From: Bacteroidaceae bacterium
GTDB taxonomy: Bacteria; Bacteroidota; Bacteroidia; Bacteroidales; Bacteroidaceae
Reading direction: 5' to 3'
Length of the DNA stretch: 64,000 bases
NCBI GenBank assembly: GCA_017536765.1
Contig: JAFXGV010000073.1
Coordinates: 1-64,000, forward strand
Shown here piece after piece: positions 44,893-53,100 of the stretch (the first letter of the stretch is position 1; the number at the start of each line of letters is the position of its first letter). The position numbers were made by a program, and so were the translations under genes. The notes beneath the pieces were generated by a model. It was not told the DNA's origin. It ran no database searches and worked only from the letters and a program-made list of their open reading frames with translations.

Positions 44893-46137
44893 ATGACTAC
44901 AGATTCCAAAAACCGTATCATCGGCGCCATCATTGGCGATATAGTAGGCTCTACTTACGAGTTTGCAGAAAAGATACCCACCAAGTTCAAACTATTCAGG
45001 AGCGCTTGCTCATTCACCGATGACACGGTGCTTACCGTGGCCATTGCCGATGCGTTGCTGCACGGCAGGTCTTTTTCGGATGCTATTGAGGATTGGGGAA
45101 ACAGATACATCTATGCGGGTTTTGGGCACTCTTTCCGCGAGTGGAAAAAACGCCGGAAAAACAATCCTTCTGCTACCAACAACAGCAAAGGCAATGGTTG
45201 TGGCATGCGAGTGAGTCCCATTGGCTTTTGGGCAAAGTCGATTGACGAAGCAATGTCGCTTGCCACAGAGAGTGCCATAATCACCCACAACTCGCCCGAA
45301 GGCATTACCGGGGCGCAGGCTATTGCCACAGCGGTGTTTATGGCAAAGGAGCAGAGGGACAAGGAGGAGATTAAGCAACTCGTGGAAAAGACGTTCGGAT
45401 ATGACCTCGATTTAAGCTACGAAGAGATTTGGAGCAAGGTAAACGAGTATGACAATGTAAACAAAATGCGCCGTGAACGCGAATGGGCCGAGAATACTTG
45501 CCCGGTGGCTATCATTGCATTCCTGAACTCTAACAGCTACGAGGAGTGCGTAAGAATAGCCATCTCCTATGGTGGCGACGTCGATACTATCGCCTGTATG
45601 GCCGGCGGTATTGCTGCAGCATACTATGGAGTACCCGAGGAAATCATACACGAGGCATCGGCCTATCTGCCACAGGATATCATAGAGATTGTCAACGAAT
45701 TCGACGGTTTGAAACTAGAAAACAGGAATACCCCGGCCACCTTTGACCGCTGGGTAAAGAGTGGGCACATACTTGTATACGGCAGCGGCAAGGAAATTTC
45801 CGGTAAGACAAAGGGCGGCACTCCCTTAAGAGACAACGAATCGGCCGGCTACATTGCCGACCGCCGTTTCCGTTCAAAGCACCAGATCGAGGGGCTGTGT
45901 GGCGATTCGTACGCTATACCCACCGTTGGTGTGACCGTTGAACAGATTAAAGAGGCGGTGGAAAGGTTTATCACCTTTGTAAAAGAACACCCCGAGCTAA
46001 TCTTTCTTGTAACAAATATCGGGTGCTCTAAGAAGGCCGGCTTCACACCCGGGGAGATTGCTCCAATGTTCAAGGCTGTTGCTGACAACCCCAATGTGTA
46101 TCTGCCCAAGCAGTTCCGCGATATTATAAAAACCTGA
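44893..46137 (+). CDS. ADP-ribosylglycohydrolase (DraG family) fused to a macro-like C-terminal domain
   Basis: 414 residues. The DraG/ARH core (1-275) has GAIIGDIVGSTYE at the start, FTDDT (41-45) and GGDVDTIACMAGG (about 229), the metal-binding motifs that cleave ADP-ribose from Arg or nucleic acid targets. The C-terminal part (about 285-414) has ILVYGSGKEISG, GLCGDSYAIPT, FVTNIGCSKKAGF-type wording (here FLVTNIGCSKKAGF) and IAPMF, which I know from phage-associated proteins of the A1S_2505 type. It may bind ADP-ribose or a nucleotide. The enzyme is apparently intact. With NADAR and ART genes nearby it is a second eraser of ADP-ribose in the island. Confidence 0.85.
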   Translation: MTTDSKNRIIGAIIGDIVGSTYEFAEKIPTKFKLFRSACSFTDDTVLTVAIADALLHGRSFSDAIEDWGNRYIYAGFGHSFREWKKRRKNNPSATNNSKGNGCGMRVSPIGFWAKSIDEAMSLATESAIITHNSPEGITGAQAIATAVFMAKEQRDKEEIKQLVEKTFGYDLDLSYEEIWSKVNEYDNVNKMRREREWAENTCPVAIIAFLNSNSYEECVRIAISYGGDVDTIACMAGGIAAAYYGVPEEIIHEASAYLPQDIIEIVNEFDGLKLENRNTPATFDRWVKSGHILVYGSGKEISGKTKGGTPLRDNESAGYIADRRFRSKHQIEGLCGDSYAIPTVGVTVEQIKEAVERFITFVKEHPELIFLVTNIGCSKKAGFTPGEIAPMFKAVADNPNVYLPKQFRDIIKT

Positions 46138-46165
46138 ATGCGGAATTATGTTATGTTATGTGTTA

Positions 46166-46197
46166 TTTGCCGTTATCAACATTAAGTGTTACTTTTG
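46166..46197 (+). promoter_or_regulatory. Promoter TTTG-N20-TACTTTTG of the RT/ncRNA module
   Basis: TTTG (46166-46169), 20-base spacer, TACTTTTG (46190-46197, full match to TAnnTTTG). The expected start of transcription is near 46203, just before the structured RNA. Confidence 0.7.
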
Positions 46198-46203
46198 AGA
46201 AAC

Positions 46204-46434
46204 TTTAATACGAATAACAGGAAGAGAGTTCAGCCCGGGTTGCAATATTTTATTGCTTTATAACAAATGATAATAAAAAAGGATTCTATCGGACTCTTCG
46301 GGGCCTATAACTAAGATGTCCAGGTGTTTTAAGAATGGCACCATTCAGGCTTGGCTGTGGCCAATGTCGGTCGGCCCGCAATCCAATTTATTGGATGTAC
46401 GTTATATGCCCCCGGGCATACTCTCTTCTTTTTT
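46204..46434 (+). ncRNA. Structured RNA upstream of the reverse transcriptase (candidate RT-associated ncRNA)
   Basis: GAAGAGAGT (46221-46229) pairs perfectly with ACTCTCTTC (46420-46428). After a 3x2 internal loop, GCCCGGG (46233-46239) pairs with CCCGGGC (46411-46417). This closes about 170 bases that contain further hairpins: GCAATA/TATTGC (46242-46256), GAATG/CATTC (46333-46346), TTGGC-TGTG-GCCAA (46351-46364) and ATCCAA-TTTA-TTGGAT (46381-46396). A T-run (46429-46434) follows the closing stem, as in an intrinsic terminator, and a good promoter precedes it. The RT start codon is 3 bases further on. The boundaries are inferred. It could be a template or cofactor for the RT, or a riboregulatory leader. 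It contains no ORF. Confidence 0.7.
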
Positions 46435-46436
46435 GA

Positions 46437-48194
46437 ATGACATTTATGCTGTCTTTTGTGGAATATGCATCGGAGAAACGCATTCTTGAATTGCTTATAA
46501 AAGAGCGCGTAAAAGTTGCTCTAAAGGGCAAACTGCAGAATATCTCGCCAACGGAAACATACAAAAAGAGTGATGACAGGAAAACCGTTGCCGAGCAGAT
46601 ATTCCTGCTTATGCCCCCGCGCGATTCCTGGCTCCGTCCCCAAAAGAAGGAACGCATTGATAATAGCGGTGAAAAGAGAAGTGGCAAGCAAGTTCTTACA
46701 CGCAGCATAGCGCTTACCATAAAGAAACATCGCAAGTTGGCCGGCAGATACCCCTATCTGCAACGTCTCGATACCTTTATATCGACTGTCCGCAACGATA
46801 TTATGGGAGATGCTCCATTGATATTCAATTCCATAAAGATTATGGGGAAGAAAAAGAAGGTCGATGAGATGCGTGTGACCATAATGCGCCCTATATGCAT
46901 ATTCGAGTCGCTGCGCGAGAAACTTCTCATAGCGTTGGCCAGCAAATATCTATCCGAGGCGTTCGACCCGTTATTGCACGAGGAGATTCTTTCATATCGC
47001 CCCTTGCGCAAATATCACGGCAGCAGTGATGCTGTGTTTACCGACAGGGATAATGCCTTAGAGAATATGCAGATATATCGCAATGCTCGCAGGCGGCAGC
47101 ATATATATGTGGCAGAATGTGACATACAAAAGTATTTCGATACAATAAACCACGATGTAATAAGGTGTTGCTTTTCAAAATTTGCCGAGGAACTGAACAG
47201 ACGGTATTGCGGCTTTGAGTACAGAAGTGTGGAAAGGATTCTTGATGCTTACCTGAATTCATACTCATTTTACAAGAATGTGGCCATAGAGAATGACAGC
47301 CTGCTTAATAGTGCGCAACCCCGAATGTATGAGTCGCCCAATGAGTGCTTGTTCATTGAACGGGGGTGCTACACGCAGGAAGAGTTCAATGCTTCGGTTG
47401 GCAAGATAGGCATTCCGCAGGGTGGTGCCCTGTCGGGCCTTATTTCAAACGTCGTTCTCTGTTGCGTAGATAAAGAGAGTATTCTGCTGACGGATGATGG
47501 CGAGCGTTTTTTCTGCCGCTATGGTGACGACATAATGTTGATGCACACTTCAAAGCAGGAGTGTGAAAGGCTCATGGAGAACTACCGAAATGTACTCACG
47601 GAATATAAACTGCTGTATCATACCTTCACAAGTGTTGCCGACAGTGCCTGCCGAAAATCAAACGGTGCTGTGCGCCCGGCATTGTGGGACCTAAAATCGC
47701 GTAACCCCTTCTTGTGGGGCAGAGATGGTGACGACAATGAACAAATCGACTGGATAGGCTTCTTGGGATACGAAATTCGCTACACCGGTGAGGTGCGTAT
47801 GCGACGTTCTTCGTTGAACGACAAGTTCAAAAGCGTTAAACGCAGATATCGTACAGCTGCAAAAACCAAAATTGCAAAGGGCAAGTGTGCAAAAAAAGGC
47901 CGCGCCGATGTAGAAAGGGAGATTCTGAACAGACTGGAAAAATTCAGAGTCGATGGCTTTGCCACGGCTAAAAGCCTCAACCGTAACAAGTATTGTATGA
48001 CACAGGCGTTGAAACTCGACCGTTATGCAAGCAGGCTGCTCTATCGCTTGCTCTATAAGATTGCCTGCAAGAACAATCTTACCAAGGAAGAACTGGCGTG
48101 TTGGTGGGAAAAGGCAAAGGGGCTTGGCTGCATAAGCTATCGCCGCAGTTTAGCCGCAGTAACGAAAAGGAACAACAGCTATCCCTTGCTGTAA
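46437..48194 (+). CDS. Reverse transcriptase, unclassified, probably defence-associated
   Basis: 585 residues. RT motifs in order: SYRPLRKYHG, AECDIQKYFDTINHD (catalytic D229), GIPQGGALSGLISN, CRYGDD (362-365, catalytic DD), and FLGYEIRYTGEVRMRRSSL. The N-terminal 170 and C-terminal 130 residues are basic and helical, without HNH nuclease, maturase or nitrilase signatures that I can recognise. QGGALSG and YGDD differ from group II (usually YADD, QGG..SP), retron (VTG) and DGR (SQ) forms. Immediate upstream RNA structure with its own promoter suggests a ribonucleoprotein that makes cDNA on that RNA, as in several defence RTs (inference). It follows the DraG fusion by 299 bases. Confidence 0.85.
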   Translation: MTFMLSFVEYASEKRILELLIKERVKVALKGKLQNISPTETYKKSDDRKTVAEQIFLLMPPRDSWLRPQKKERIDNSGEKRSGKQVLTRSIALTIKKHRKLAGRYPYLQRLDTFISTVRNDIMGDAPLIFNSIKIMGKKKKVDEMRVTIMRPICIFESLREKLLIALASKYLSEAFDPLLHEEILSYRPLRKYHGSSDAVFTDRDNALENMQIYRNARRRQHIYVAECDIQKYFDTINHDVIRCCFSKFAEELNRRYCGFEYRSVERILDAYLNSYSFYKNVAIENDSLLNSAQPRMYESPNECLFIERGCYTQEEFNASVGKIGIPQGGALSGLISNVVLCCVDKESILLTDDGERFFCRYGDDIMLMHTSKQECERLMENYRNVLTEYKLLYHTFTSVADSACRKSNGAVRPALWDLKSRNPFLWGRDGDDNEQIDWIGFLGYEIRYTGEVRMRRSSLNDKFKSVKRRYRTAAKTKIAKGKCAKKGRADVEREILNRLEKFRVDGFATAKSLNRNKYCMTQALKLDRYASRLLYRLLYKIACKNNLTKEELACWWEKAKGLGCISYRRSLAAVTKRNNSYPLL

Positions 48195-48209
48195 ATAGAA
48201 CTTTCGCCC

Positions 48210-48254
48210 GTGAATGAGATGAATGGCGCATTTTACGTAGAAATACTATCTTTA
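48210..48254 (+). promoter_or_regulatory. Shared composite promoter, copy E
   Basis: GTGAATGAGATGAATGG plus CGCA (48210-48230) and the minus-7 TATCTTTA (48247-48254), again 37 bases apart. It drives the 119-residue and NADAR-like genes. Confidence 0.75.
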
Positions 48255-48293
48255 CAACCGCTAATGAAATAGAAATCATTTAATACCCAATCT

Positions 48294-48653
48294 ATGAAAA
48301 CAATTAAAATAACATTACAGTACTATTGTGAGGGTGACGGTGAACCTTTTGACGTGGATTATGAAATTACCGACGAAGAATATGCACTGCTTGTGCAACT
48401 GATACTGGAGTACCGCGAACAGGAGTTCCCTGGCGAGGAGGAGTATGTCGAGGGTGGTATGTTCACCGAGGATTTCCTCTGCGAGAAAGCCCCCGAACTT
48501 TGCGAGAAGTTGGAGGATTTTGCCAACGAACGCATTGCCGAGGAGTTGAGTGAACTTGGTTTCGAAGATGACGAGATATACGATCTAACCAAAAGTTTTG
48601 AGATTTCAAACGATTTTATTGCAGAAATTCTACACCCCGAAACAGAAGAATAA
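48294..48653 (+). CDS. Small very acidic hypothetical protein
   Basis: 119 residues, about one third Glu/Asp, starting with a beta-strand (IKITLQYYCEG) and then helices. No family recognised. It is 11 bases upstream of a NADAR-like gene under composite promoter copy E, which suggests a two-gene unit. Acidity could mean DNA mimicry or inhibition of a basic partner, but this is only a guess. Confidence 0.6.
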   Translation: MKTIKITLQYYCEGDGEPFDVDYEITDEEYALLVQLILEYREQEFPGEEEYVEGGMFTEDFLCEKAPELCEKLEDFANERIAEELSELGFEDDEIYDLTKSFEISNDFIAEILHPETEE

Positions 48654-48664
48654 TATAAAACGGT

Positions 48665-49411
48665 ATGAACACTTTAGTAAATTATATCAGAGAACGTCTT
48701 GACGACAATAAACTGCGCAAGTATTTGCAGCAGGTGGTGGAAAATGTAGATACACTTGTTCCTCACAACGATAGCGAGTTTGCGGAATTGCAAAAGTTCG
48801 GGCTTTACCCGGCCGAGGAGTGTGTACCGTTTGTAACAGAAAAAGGTACCCCTGCCTACGTACTAGACAATATGGCGATGATACCCATTGATGAGCCTAA
48901 AGAGAAATGGATGCACTATGGCGATTTCCGCTTCCGCCAACTGGAGATACTTTATGTGATGGCACGAATGGAGAGCGCCGAGGCGCACGAATGGCTGCGC
49001 AACAACCTTTTTATGGGAAGTATGAAACGCGACAAATGCTATGGCCGCGTGGATGCACGCAAGAAAGATGAATATAAAAGAGAATTCCGTGGTCACGAGC
49101 GTGCCGACTGGAAACAGATACAGACGGAATGGATGAAATATTGTCTTTGCCTCAAGTACCGCGACTATGCAGCCTTCCGCAAACAGCTTCATTCGACCTC
49201 CAAATTCCCCGTGGAAGACGGCACAGGCAAGAACTACCCATCGAGGCTCTTCTGGGGGACTGAACTTGTAGAGATCGATGGCAGGAATTACTATTTTGGT
49301 TGCAACGTGCTTGGTAAACTGTTAGCCCAACTCCGTGCGAACAACGGACATTTGGATTATACTTTACCCAAGGATATGAATCTGTTCGGCAAACCTATTT
49401 TGGATATATAG
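48665..49411 (+). CDS. Divergent NADAR-family protein
   Basis: 248 residues. The family order is visible but diverged: an N-terminal extension of about 60 residues, FRFRQLEILYVMARM in place of EH.yQ..K, HERADWKQIQTEWMKYCLCLKY, then FWGTELVEI and GCNVLGKLLAQLR at the end. NADAR proteins act on ADP-ribose-like ligands. Here the EH motif is replaced by RQLE, so binding or catalysis may differ. It is co-transcribed with the acidic 119-residue gene. This is the third NADAR-type gene in 18 kb, one being broken. Confidence 0.72.
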   Translation: MNTLVNYIRERLDDNKLRKYLQQVVENVDTLVPHNDSEFAELQKFGLYPAEECVPFVTEKGTPAYVLDNMAMIPIDEPKEKWMHYGDFRFRQLEILYVMARMESAEAHEWLRNNLFMGSMKRDKCYGRVDARKKDEYKREFRGHERADWKQIQTEWMKYCLCLKYRDYAAFRKQLHSTSKFPVEDGTGKNYPSRLFWGTELVEIDGRNYYFGCNVLGKLLAQLRANNGHLDYTLPKDMNLFGKPILDI

Positions 49412-49492
49412 AATGTATTAGATATCCGTGTGTGGCTACGAGGCTCAACCAAGTGCAACAATGGATTTGCCTGAAGCTTTGCCTCATCAATC

Positions 49493-49927
49493 TTAAAATA
49501 TCCAAGACAGCAAATAATTTATGGGGCCCAGGCATAGAATCTCTAATCGTTCGGTAATGGTTAGGGATTCTTTTTGTTTCAAGATGCTGTATCTATATAT
49601 GGTGTCGCTCATTGGAACCTCATAACCATATTTTTTCTTTATGTTAGAGCATACCTTTATGAACTTATATCCGTGCGGGAATAAAAAATTATACTCTCCA
49701 ATAATATTGTCTACATAATAGTGCACCATTTCGTGAATAAGTACACCCTTAAGCGTCTCTTCGGTCCAGTTCAGTCGTTTGTTAATCCATATTCTGCCCG
49801 TTGTGAACCTCCCTTTTTCCGTAGTTGAACTGTATAACGAAAAGTTGCACATCTTGAGTTTGTTCTCAAAATATGTTTTGTTGCACTCTTTGAACATCTC
49901 TTTTAATATGGGTATTGTTACCTGCAC
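49493..49927 (-). CDS. SprT-like zinc metallopeptidase-fold protein
   Basis: 144 residues with a GTG start at 49927 (an ATG at 49897 is the alternative). The SprT-like pattern is clear: FKECNKTYFENKL at the start, WTEETLKGVLIHEMVHYYV (the HExxH zinc site) and FPHGYKF giving the third ligand His. SprT/Spartan-like proteins cleave DNA-protein crosslinks or act in unknown prokaryotic roles. It is shorter than E. coli SprT and lacks a C-terminal zinc finger. It lies at the right edge of the island, after a gap of 81 bases from the NADAR-like gene, convergent. Confidence 0.8.
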   Translation of the reverse strand: MQVTIPILKEMFKECNKTYFENKLKMCNFSLYSSTTEKGRFTTGRIWINKRLNWTEETLKGVLIHEMVHYYVDNIIGEYNFLFPHGYKFIKVCSNIKKKYGYEVPMSDTIYRYSILKQKESLTITERLEILCLGPINYLLSWIF

Positions 49928-49943
49928 GGGTTCATTTTTTTTA

Positions 49944-49951
49944 TAAAGATA
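49944..49951 (-). promoter_or_regulatory. Minus-7 element (TATCTTTA) of the SprT-like gene
   Basis: The minus strand reads TATCTTTA, the same minus-7 variant as in the composite promoters, but without the GTGAATG box upstream. It supports a short leader and the GTG start at 49927. Confidence 0.45.
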
Positions 49952-50087
49952 AATATTTTTTCACATAGATTAAAATTTTTATATAGTGATGTCGCATAGC
50001 GTCCTACTGTCTGTGCGAAAATCTTGTAAGTTTATAACTGTTTATAATAATTGTTAAGTGTGTTAAAACAAAAATTGTTTTTTGCGT

Positions 50088-50131
50088 ATATTCACGTTAA
50101 AATTTCTATTTTTGCGATATATCGTGAATAT
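50088..50131 (+). promoter_or_regulatory. Promoter with inverted-repeat operator before the hexosaminidase
   Basis: The minus-7 TATTTTTG (50107-50114) is bracketed by ATATTCACG (50088-50096) and CGTGAATAT (50123-50131), a perfect 9-bp inverted repeat. A TTTG lies about 22 bases upstream of the minus-7. The repeat is a plausible regulator-binding site or start-site hairpin. Confidence 0.5.
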
Positions 50132-50161
50132 TTGATGTTAACAACTATAACAAAAAAACTT

Positions 50162-53100
50162 ATGAAAAGACTTTTTACTCTATTTACTCTATTTTGGGCC
50201 GTTGCCACTATCTCTATGGCAGGTGTCCTTGTTACAGAGTATTTGTCGGTGACAAAAGGCTCCCAAGTGAAATCATCGGTAGAGGCCGATACTTATTACA
50301 TTATCTCGGGTATCGACCAAGGTGACAGAGAGTACTACCTCTACGACAATGGCCGTCAGGTGAAGGGTAGTGCTGAGTTACCTTTGAGCAACGAGGCTAC
50401 TGCATCGCATCTGTGGACCTTGAAGGGCAACAGCGGCAGTTGGGTTATTGTCAACGTGGCTACAGGCAAGAATATGAATCTTGGAGCCTCCAATGGCAGC
50501 AGCATCGATATGTCCGACACCGAGCAACTCAACGCCATCCATTTCGATTCCAATGGTTATATGACCATTCTCAATTCCAACGGCCAGGCGATAGATATGA
50601 CGGCCAATGGTGCCAACCCTACCACCTGGGCGGGAAATAGTACCCCCACAGGCTCGCGTCGCTTGAAAATGTATGCGGTGGAGAATATCCAAACATTGCA
50701 GAGCAAGTCGCTTTCCCTTATTCCGGCTCCGAAGTCGGCTGTTGTGGGCGATGGCGAGTATTTGCTGCAAAATGGCTTTACTGTTGCAGTAGATAAATTC
50801 TCCGATGCCGATACGCAGAATGTTGTTCTTGCCGATGTGGCGCGCTTCATCACAACCGTGAACAATGCCACAGGGCTTGGTTGCAATGCCACAGCCGGTG
50901 CAGGCCACATTACAATATCGGAAAACGGCGATGTTGCCCCCGAGGGCTACATATTGGACATCACCGCCGAGGGCGTGGCAGTTGAAGCATCCACTGCAGA
51001 TGGCGTATATTATGCCCTGCAGAGCATAATGCGCCTGTTGCCACCCAATGTGGTTCTTGGAAAAGCAGGCGACGAGGGTGCCATTTATGCGCTACCTGTT
51101 GCACGCATCGAGGATGAGCCCCGCTTTGGCTATCGTGGCTTTATGCTCGACGTGAGCCGCCATTTCTTCACCATAGAGCAGGTGAAGAAGATGATAGATC
51201 TTATGGCCATTTACAAAATGAATGTGTTCCATTGGCACCTTACCGATGACCAGGGTTGGCGTGCCGAGATTAAGCAATATCCTTTGCTCACATCCAAAGG
51301 TGCCGAGCGCAGCAGCAGCTACGACACTCCCATAACAAAGGTAGAGGAGAACGGGCAGGTATATTGGACCGGCGAGGGTGCGCAGACCAACCGCAAGTAT
51401 GGCCCCTTCTACTACACACAGGAGGAGATGAGGGATGTTGTGCGTTACGCTGCCGAGCGCCACATCGACGTGTTGCCCGAGGTCGATATGCCCGGACATT
51501 TCGTTGCCGCATTGGCTGCATACCCACAATTCTCTTGCCACCCGGGCTATGCTCCCGAGGTGTGGATAAACGGCGGTATCAGCGCCGACGTGCTCAACGT
51601 GGCCAACCCCGAGGCTGTTGAGTTTGCCAAGAACATTATCACCGAGTTGTGCGATATATTCCCATACCCCTATTTCCACATAGGTGGCGACGAGTGCCCC
51701 ACAAGCCAGTGGGAGAGCAATGCTCTGTGCCAGGAGAAGTTGAACCAATTGGGCAAGACAAGTTATCGCGCCCTGCAAACAGAGTTCATCCGCGAAATAA
51801 ACGAGCATCTGAGCTCATTGGGCAAGAAGATGTTCTGCTGGAATGAGAGCATCACCGAAAGTGGTGCCGACCTCGATTTGATGAAGGCATCGGGTGCCAC
51901 CATTATGTGCTGGAACCCCTGCCAGAGTGGTGCTGCCAAGGCTGCCTCGTTGGGGCTCAACGCCATAATCACGGAGTGGGGTAGCGGCTGCTACTACATC
52001 AACCGCAGGCAGAGCAGCGATTACGGTGAGCCCACGGCCGCAGGCTCGGGAGTCGATAATGTGGCTGCCACATACAACTATGTGCCTGTGCCCGCAAATG
52101 TGTCGGCACAGAATGCAAAATATTACATAGGCGTGCAGGGAACCTTTTGGGCTGAGCACGTGAGCAGCAATGAGTATCTCGAGTACCTGGCATTGCCGCG
52201 CTTTATGTGCGTTGCCGAGGCGGGCTGGACACCGCAGGAACTCAAAAACTGGCCCTCATTTGTGCGCCGTATGATGTTGGATACCAAAATGCTCGACCTC
52301 GGCGGTTACATCTACGCCCGTCATTGGATGGATGATTACATCCCCCGCCAGGCACCGCAAAGCATAATCTCAGCCGGCAGCATAGTGACATTCACAAACA
52401 AGAGCACCGACCGCGGCCAGTGCCTTGCCGATGCTAACGGCACGCTCAAGGGCCAGGGAACTGCTTGCACCGAATGGGTATTGGAGGCAGCCCCCACAGC
52501 CGGTACCTTCTATATAAGAAGCAATGTAAGTGACAAATACCTATATGCAAGCAACGGAGATAGTGGTACAGCTGTGACATTGAGTGACAGCAAGAGTGTG
52601 TGGGCATTTGATACCACAACCATCCCCGGGTATGTGGCAATATGTTACAACAATACATCGGGCACGGCCATTAACAACAACGTGAGCAACACAACCAATG
52701 CACGCCTTTTTGCTCACGGCACAGGCAATGGCGCTTCGTTCTGGGCAATAGAGGCACCCGTAAACAACGAACTCGAAGAGGGTGAAACAGGTGTGCTTAC
52801 ATACAACTTCTACTACCGTGGTATAAGTGTAGGCAGCAAGGAGTTCAAGCTCTTGGCAGGAACAGCATATCCATCGTGTGCGGAGTACATCCCTGCGGGG
52901 TATATAGCTTCGGGTAACGCAGCTCCTGCGGGCAATGTGCATCTGACAACCGAAACAATAGAAATCCCCGTGGCACGTGTTCCCAAGGCGGGCAGCTACT
53001 ATCGCTTCTACAACCCCGCAATGAACCGATATTTGAGCACCGACGAAGCATCGCTCTACACCTATGGTGCCGAGGAGCCCGCTCAAAACACTATATTCTA

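Noticed and set aside
46204..48194. Group II intron, retron or diversity-generating retroelement
   Set aside because: No intron domain V/VI after the RT, no retron VTG motif, and no DGR SQ motif or adenine-substituted template/variable repeat pair was seen. The retron-like flanking pairing keeps a retron relative possible, but I do not call it.
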